Below the pieces are notes generated by a model. That model was not told where the DNA came from. It was given only the letters and a program-made list of their open reading frames with translations, and made no database searches. Shown here in pieces: positions 59,732 to 64,000 of a DNA stretch of 64,000 nt. Made by a program: the position numbers and the translations under genes. How positions within the stretch are numbered: the first letter of the stretch is position 1; each line of letters begins with the position of its first letter. Source of the stretch: Pseudomonadota bacterium (GTDB lineage Bacteria; Pseudomonadota; Gammaproteobacteria; Xanthomonadales; Rhodanobacteraceae). Location of the stretch: contig JAKQJM010000088.1 in NCBI GenBank assembly GCA_029561145.1, positions 1-64,000 on the forward strand, in the 5' to 3' direction.

Positions 59732-60667
59732 ATGACGGCTATCGCATTTGTTTTTCCGGGGCAGGGCTCGCAGAGTGTCGGCATGCTCGCGTCCTTGTCG
59801 GACCAGCACGATATTGTTCGCGAAACCTTTGTCGAAGCCTCGGAGGGTGCGGGTACCGATCTGTGGGCGTTGAGCCAGGGCGGCCCCGAAGAAATGCTCA
59901 ATCGCACCGAATACACGCAGCCGGCCCTGCTCGCGGCCGGCATTGCCGTATGGCGCGTGTGGCGTGCATCGGGCGGTGCGCTTCCGACCCGGTTGGCTGG
60001 CCATAGCCTCGGTGAATACACGGCGCTCGTCGCTGCGGGTGCGCTTGACCTGAAGGATGCCGCGCACCTCGTGCGGATCCGCGGCCAGGCCATGCAGGCC
60101 TCGGCGCCTGCGGGCGTCGGTACGATGGCGGCCGTGATCGGTGCCGAGGATGCCCTCGTCGAGTCGGTCTGCAGGGAAGTATCTTCCGACCATGTCGTAG
60201 TGCCGGCGAACTACAACTCTCCGGGCCAGATCGTCATTGGCGGACATGTCGTCGCGGTCGACGCGGCGCTGGCCATGCTTGCCCAGCAGGGTGTGCGCAA
60301 GGCAGTGAAGCTCGCCGTCAGCGTTCCATCACATACGCCGCTGATGCGCGAAGCGGCCAATCGCCTCGATGAAGCGATGCGAGCCTACACGTGGCGCGAC
60401 CCTTCGATTCCCGTCGTGCAGAATGTCGATGCGCGCAGCCACGATTCGATCGCACAGATTCGCGATGCGCTGGTTCGCCAGCTCTATCTGCCGGTGCGAT
60501 GGACCGAATGCATGCAGGCGCTGATCACCGCGGGTTGCGGGCGTATTGCCGAATGCGGGCCTGGCAAGGTGCTCGCAAACCTGACGCGGCGCATCGACAA
60601 GAATGTCGACATGCGCGCGCTCGGCACACCGGCCGAACTTGACGATGCCCGTACCGCCTGGGCCTGA
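59732..60667 (+). CDS. fabD: Malonyl-CoA:ACP transacylase
   Basis: A 311-residue enzyme loading malonate on ACP. It begins TAIAFVFPGQGSQSVGML and has the active serine in LAGHSLGEYTALVAAGAL, the binding arginine in LVRIRGQAMQAS, and the second active histidine in VSVPSHTPLMREAANRL. C-terminal GPGKVLANLTRRI is typical. It starts 15 bp after fabH with ATG, in the fab operon. Confidence 0.96.
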   Translation: MTAIAFVFPGQGSQSVGMLASLSDQHDIVRETFVEASEGAGTDLWALSQGGPEEMLNRTEYTQPALLAAGIAVWRVWRASGGALPTRLAGHSLGEYTALVAAGALDLKDAAHLVRIRGQAMQASAPAGVGTMAAVIGAEDALVESVCREVSSDHVVVPANYNSPGQIVIGGHVVAVDAALAMLAQQGVRKAVKLAVSVPSHTPLMREAANRLDEAMRAYTWRDPSIPVVQNVDARSHDSIAQIRDALVRQLYLPVRWTECMQALITAGCGRIAECGPGKVLANLTRRIDKNVDMRALGTPAELDDARTAWA

Positions 60668-60702
60668 ATCGCAACCGATACTGCAACGAGCATGGAATTT
60701 CG

Positions 60703-61446
60703 ATGAATGGATCGCTGAAAGGTGAGATCGCCCTGGTAACCGGAGCCAGTCGCGGCATTGGCGCTGCGATCGCAGATGCATTGGCAGCGCGTGGTGCCAC
60801 CGTGATCGGCACGGCCACGAGCGCGGCAGGTGCCGAGGCCATCGCTGCGCGATTGGCGGCAAGCGGCGGAGCAGGACGTGTCCTCGATGTCAGCAATGCC
60901 GCCGATGTCGATGCACTGATTACCGGCATTTCCGGGGAATTCGGCGCAGTCTCTATCCTGGTCAACAACGCGGGTATCACGCGCGACCAGCTACTGCTGC
61001 GCATGAAGGAGGACGAGTGGCAGGCGATCATCGATACCAACCTCAGTTCGGTTTTCCGCACTTCGAAGGCGGTGTTGCGCGGAATGATGAAGGCGCGCAA
61101 GGGACGCATCATCAGCATCGCTTCCGTGATCGGCGCGACTGGCAATCCGGGCCAGTCGAACTACGCCGCGGCCAAGGCCGGGATCGTTGCATTCTCGAAG
61201 TCGCTTGCCCGCGAGGTCGGTTCGCGCGGAATCACCGTCAATGTCGTCGCGCCCGGATTCATCGACACCGACATGACGCGCGCGTTGCCAGAAGAGCAAC
61301 GCACGGCCCTGCTTGGCCAGATTGCCTTGCAGCGCCTGGGTGAACCTTCCGACATCGCGGAAGCGGTCGCTTTCCTCGCGTCTCCCGCTGCGGCCTATAT
61401 CACGGGCGAGACCATGCACGTGAATGGTGGCATGTACATGGCATGA
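60703..61446 (+). CDS. fabG: 3-oxoacyl-ACP reductase
   Basis: A 247-residue NADPH-dependent short-chain dehydrogenase. The cofactor motif is ALVTGASRGIGAAIADALA; the catalytic residues are in ISIASVIGATGNPGQSNYAA with YAAAK following; then VNVVAPGFIDTDMTRALPEE and the C-terminal AAYITGETMHVNGGMYMA. Length and motifs agree with E. coli FabG (244). It lies 35 bp after fabD. Confidence 0.97.
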   Translation: MNGSLKGEIALVTGASRGIGAAIADALAARGATVIGTATSAAGAEAIAARLAASGGAGRVLDVSNAADVDALITGISGEFGAVSILVNNAGITRDQLLLRMKEDEWQAIIDTNLSSVFRTSKAVLRGMMKARKGRIISIASVIGATGNPGQSNYAAAKAGIVAFSKSLAREVGSRGITVNVVAPGFIDTDMTRALPEEQRTALLGQIALQRLGEPSDIAEAVAFLASPAAAYITGETMHVNGGMYMA

Positions 61447-61619
61447 AAACGCTGCGCGGGCGGCCAAACGATCGGCGCTAGCAGGTACCGGCACGTTCCA
61501 CTACAATTCGCGGCGCCTTGCAGTAACCATTCTGCGCTGCGGCTGGCAGGAATCGCCTGCAGGCCGTCGGTGCGCAATCCGAATCACGAAACGAGATCCC
61601 CTCGGGAGACAGCAGACTC

Positions 61620-61859
61620 ATGAGCACTATCGAAGAACGCGTCAAGAAAATCGTCGTCGAGCAGTTGGGCGTAAAGGAAGACGAGGTCACGCCGAATGCG
61701 TCGTTCGTTGACGATCTGGGCGCTGATTCGCTCGACACGGTCGAGTTGGTGATGGCTCTCGAAGAAGAATTCGAATGCGAAATCCCGGACGAAGATGCCG
61801 AGAAGATCACGACCGTCCAGCAGGCCGTCGATTACGTCAAGGCACATGTGAAGTCCTGA
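61620..61859 (+). CDS. acpP: Acyl carrier protein
   Basis: A 79-residue acidic carrier protein. The phosphopantetheine serine lies in [20 protein letters not shown]; helices I and IV ([29 protein letters not shown]) are normal. A 173-bp gap before it contains a possible -10 box TACAAT (61502-61507), so acpP may have its own promoter, as in E. coli. Confidence 0.97.
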   Translation: MSTIEERVKKIVVEQLGVKEDEVTPNASFVDDLGADSLDTVELVMALEEEFECEIPDEDAEKITTVQQAVDYVKAHVKS

Positions 61860-61970
61860 TGTTTGCCGGCCGGCACCTGGTGTCGGCTGTGCGGACGTCA
61901 TTGCAAGCGTGCTTTTTGTCGCCATCTGTTGCGTCAAGGCGTGCGTGATCTCAACAACCCGGTTTCGCCT

Positions 61971-62000
61971 AGCTGCGCCCTTGAGGCGCAGCTTTCATTT
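61971..62000 (+). terminator. Terminator between acpP and fabF
   Basis: AGCTGCGCC (61971-61979) and GGCGCAGCT (61985-61993) form a 9-bp stem with a 5-base loop, followed by TTCATTT. This fits an intrinsic terminator, probably partial because fabF needs transcription. Confidence 0.7.
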
Positions 62001-62067
62001 TGAGGCCAGGGAACACTACGCCAGCGTATGTTGATCGGCGGGTTTCCCGGCAATACGGAAACACAGC

Positions 62068-63306
62068 ATGAGCAAGCGTCGCGTCGTCGTTACCGGTCTC
62101 GGTATCGTCAGCCCTGTCGGCAACGATCTGGCCACAGCCTGGGGCAATATCACCGCTGGCCGCAGCGGAATCGGACCGATCACCAATTTTGACGCGTCCG
62201 CGTTTCCGACGCGGATCGCGGGTGAAGTGCGCGATTTCGATCCAACAACGTGGATCGCACCGAAAGACGTCAAGAAGATGGATTCCTTCATCCACTATGG
62301 CGTCGCCGCGGGCTTGATGGCAATGAAGGATGCCGGCCTAGAGATCGATGGGACGAATGCCGAACGGGCCGGAGCGCTGATCGGCTCGGGGATCGGGGGC
62401 ATCGCCGGCATCGAGAAGACCACGGTCGCGTGGCATGAGGGTGGCCCGCGCAAGATTTCGCCGTTCTATGTGCCGTCGACGATCATCAACATGGTCTCCG
62501 GCCACCTCTCGATCATCGCGGGTATCAAGGGTCCGAACTTTTCAGCAGTGTCGGCCTGTGCAACATCGAACCACAGCATCGGCATGGCGATGCGCCTCAT
62601 CCAGTACGGTGATGCCGACATCATGGTTGCCGGCGGTGCCGAATACGCGACCGTGCCGACCGCGGTTGGCGGATTCTGTTCGATGAAGGCGATGTCGACC
62701 CGCAACGATGATGCGCAACGCGCAAGCCGGCCGTGGGACAAGGACCGCGACGGTTTCGTGCTGGGTGACGGCGCCGGCATTCTCGTCCTCGAGGAATACG
62801 AATCGGCGAAAGCCCGCGGTGCGCGCATCTATTGCGAACTCGCCGGGAGCGGCAGCAGCAGTGATGCGTTCCACATGACTGCGCCCAGCGAGAATGGCGA
62901 AGGTCCGGCACGCTGCATGGTTGCGGCCATGAAGGATGCCGGCATCAATCCTGCCGAGGTCGAGTACCTCAACGCGCATGGCACGTCGACACCGCTCGGC
63001 GATGTCGCCGAGACACTCGCGCTCAAGCGGGCGCTGGGCGATCACGCCTACAAGACCATGATCAGCTCGACCAAGTCGATGACTGGCCATCTGCTCGGTG
63101 CGGCGGGGGGCGTGGAGGCGATCTTCACGATACTCGCGCTGCATTACGGCGTCATTCCGCCCACGATCAACCTTGACACTCCCGGCGAAGGGTGTGATCT
63201 GGACTACGTTCCGAACACGGCACGTGAAAAGAAGATCTCGGTCGCCGTGTCGAACGGATTTGGGTTTGGCGGTACCAACGGCACGCTCGTGTTCCGTCGA
63301 ATCTGA
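62068..63306 (+). CDS. fabF: 3-oxoacyl-ACP synthase II
   Basis: A 412-residue condensing enzyme that extends acyl chains. The active cysteine is C164 in SAVSACATSNHSIGMAMRL; histidines lie in YLNAHGTSTPLGDVAETLAL and KSMTGHLLGAAGGVEAIFT. The N-terminus KRRVVVTGLGIVSPVGNDLA and the end NGFGFGGTNGTLVFRRI are typical. The temperature-related role of FabF is known from E. coli. It lies 208 bp after acpP, with a terminator between them, and is followed by pabB. Confidence 0.97.
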   Translation: MSKRRVVVTGLGIVSPVGNDLATAWGNITAGRSGIGPITNFDASAFPTRIAGEVRDFDPTTWIAPKDVKKMDSFIHYGVAAGLMAMKDAGLEIDGTNAERAGALIGSGIGGIAGIEKTTVAWHEGGPRKISPFYVPSTIINMVSGHLSIIAGIKGPNFSAVSACATSNHSIGMAMRLIQYGDADIMVAGGAEYATVPTAVGGFCSMKAMSTRNDDAQRASRPWDKDRDGFVLGDGAGILVLEEYESAKARGARIYCELAGSGSSSDAFHMTAPSENGEGPARCMVAAMKDAGINPAEVEYLNAHGTSTPLGDVAETLALKRALGDHAYKTMISSTKSMTGHLLGAAGGVEAIFTILALHYGVIPPTINLDTPGEGCDLDYVPNTAREKKISVAVSNGFGFGGTNGTLVFRRI

Positions 63307-63332
63307 TCGCCACGCGAGCCGGCGCAACAGCG

Positions 63333-64000
63333 TTGTCGCAGTCAAGCTGGATTAGCCGCACTTTCCCGGGACGGCGCGACCTCCTCGCGCTGGCGTCCTG
63401 CTTTCCGACGCGCTATCCGGGCCTGCTCGAAAGCGCGGTGGATGGAACGCCGCATGCGCGTCACGATCTGCTGTTTGGATTTCCGCAGGAGTTCATCAGC
63501 CTGGATGCCGACCGGCGCGTGCGCGACCAGGCAGGGCGTGATCGTGGCTCTCATTTCCTTGAAGCGCTTGATGCGTCCTGGCGGGCCGCGCAAACCACAC
63601 CGGACCCGGATCCGGATGCATTGCCGTTTCATGGCGGCTGGTTGCTCTATCTTGGCTACGAACTGGCTGCCGAGATCGAGCCCAGGCTGGAACTGCCGAT
63701 GCGGTCGACATCAATGCCGGTGGCGCTGGCAATCCGTTGCCCGCTGGCGATCCTCGTCGATCATGTTGCCGATCGAACCACGGTCATCGTCGAGCACGCC
63801 TTTGCGCATCTGCTCGATCAGGCCCTGTCCGACCTCGATCTGGCCCAGCCATTGCCCTTGCCGGACATCATGAATGCGCGCGTCAGCGAGGACGACGCAC
63901 AACGATTCCTCGACGGTGTCGCCCGAACCCATGACTATCTGCGCGCCGGAGACGTTTTCCAGGTCAATCTGTCCCGTCGCTGGCAGGTCTCGCTGCAGGA
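63333..64000 (+). CDS. pabB: Aminodeoxychorismate synthase component I (partial, runs off the window)
   Basis: The frame in phase with 63333 starts at TTG, 26 bp after fabF, and stays open to the end (about 222 residues). It reads as the N-terminal part of PabB: FHGGWLLYLGYELAAEIEP is the Trp/anthranilate-synthase-like signature, and SEDDAQRFLDGVARTHDYLR followed by AGDVFQVNLSRRW is the start of the chorismate-binding domain. PabB makes aminodeoxychorismate for folate. The TTG start is inferred from alignment to the family; no ATG lies upstream in frame. In E. coli pabC takes this position after fabF. Confidence 0.85.
   Translation, partial: MSQSSWISRTFPGRRDLLALASCFPTRYPGLLESAVDGTPHARHDLLFGFPQEFISLDADRRVRDQAGRDRGSHFLEALDASWRAAQTTPDPDPDALPFHGGWLLYLGYELAAEIEPRLELPMRSTSMPVALAIRCPLAILVDHVADRTTVIVEHAFAHLLDQALSDLDLAQPLPLPDIMNARVSEDDAQRFLDGVARTHDYLRAGDVFQVNLSRRWQVSLQ

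Noticed and set aside
58754-60247. Minus-strand open frame opposite fabH and fabD
   Set aside because: Both opposite genes are certain and the translation has no family character.
1-64000. CRISPR array, insertion sequence, prophage or integron
   Set aside because: No regularly spaced repeats, transposase, integrase or phage genes were seen; the only tandem repeats are the 12-bp and 18-bp ones listed.

Overview
The window is a 64 kb piece of a bacterial chromosome with high G+C. I infer a gammaproteobacterium of the Xanthomonadales/Lysobacterales (Lysobacter, Rhodanobacter or Dokdonella-like). The inference rests on gene orders seen here (tRNA-Ser / SRP RNA / dnaX / ybaB / recR, and yceF / yceD / rpmF / fabHDG-acpP-fabF-pabB), a Kdo kinase gene of the KdkA type, Slp, DUF3297 and DUF1615 proteins, and outer-membrane lipoprotein signals. 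No 16S rRNA gene is present, so the placement is not proven. Coding density is high. I saw no transposase, prophage, integrase, CRISPR array or rRNA gene.

Left part (1-17 kb): the end of an HxlR-like regulator; a PLP-dependent decarboxylase; a complete MexEF-OprN-type efflux operon (short-chain dehydrogenase-like protein, adaptor, RND pump, outer-membrane channel) on the minus strand with a divergent LysR regulator and a repeat-rich control region between them; several envelope or hypothetical proteins; a GST; a GGDEF-EAL protein that has lost both catalytic signatures; a MATE exporter; and a DksA/TraR zinc-finger protein.

Middle part (17-36 kb): a large secreted PKD/PPC-domain protein and a DUF4097-like lipoprotein; a DUF3297 protein; a GAF-GGDEF diguanylate cyclase; glutaminase; ChaC; a DUF4139 protein; a TRIC-family membrane protein; serA divergent from a D-2-hydroxyglutarate-dehydrogenase-like flavoprotein (a pair that can recycle the 2-hydroxyglutarate made by SerA); thioredoxin 2 overlapped by a tiny cysteine-rich gene; a methyltransferase; a cupin; a RIO-family kinase; a glutaminyl cyclase; a 33-residue lysine-rich protein; and the tRNA-modifying rhodanese TrhO.

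Right part (36-64 kb): mfd, a GNAT protein and an LPS glycosyltransferase; a tightly overlapping run kdkA, an MBL-fold hydrolase and moaA-moaC-moaD-moaE; a CadC-like TPR regulator beside a glycine-rich orphan; a DUF1232 protein; a minus-strand RNA cluster with tRNA-Ser(GGA) and two SRP-RNA-like genes; dnaX-ybaB-recR-hinT; an Slp lipoprotein; a MoxR / DUF58 / transglutaminase operon; yceF; and the fatty acid synthesis cluster, running off the right edge inside pabB. plsX is absent from its usual place between rpmF and fabH.

Most of the window is housekeeping. The observations I rate highest are the tandem SRP RNA genes with a divergent but apparently compensated second copy, the catalytically empty GGDEF-EAL protein, the regulatory repeats of the efflux operon, and several orphan small proteins.
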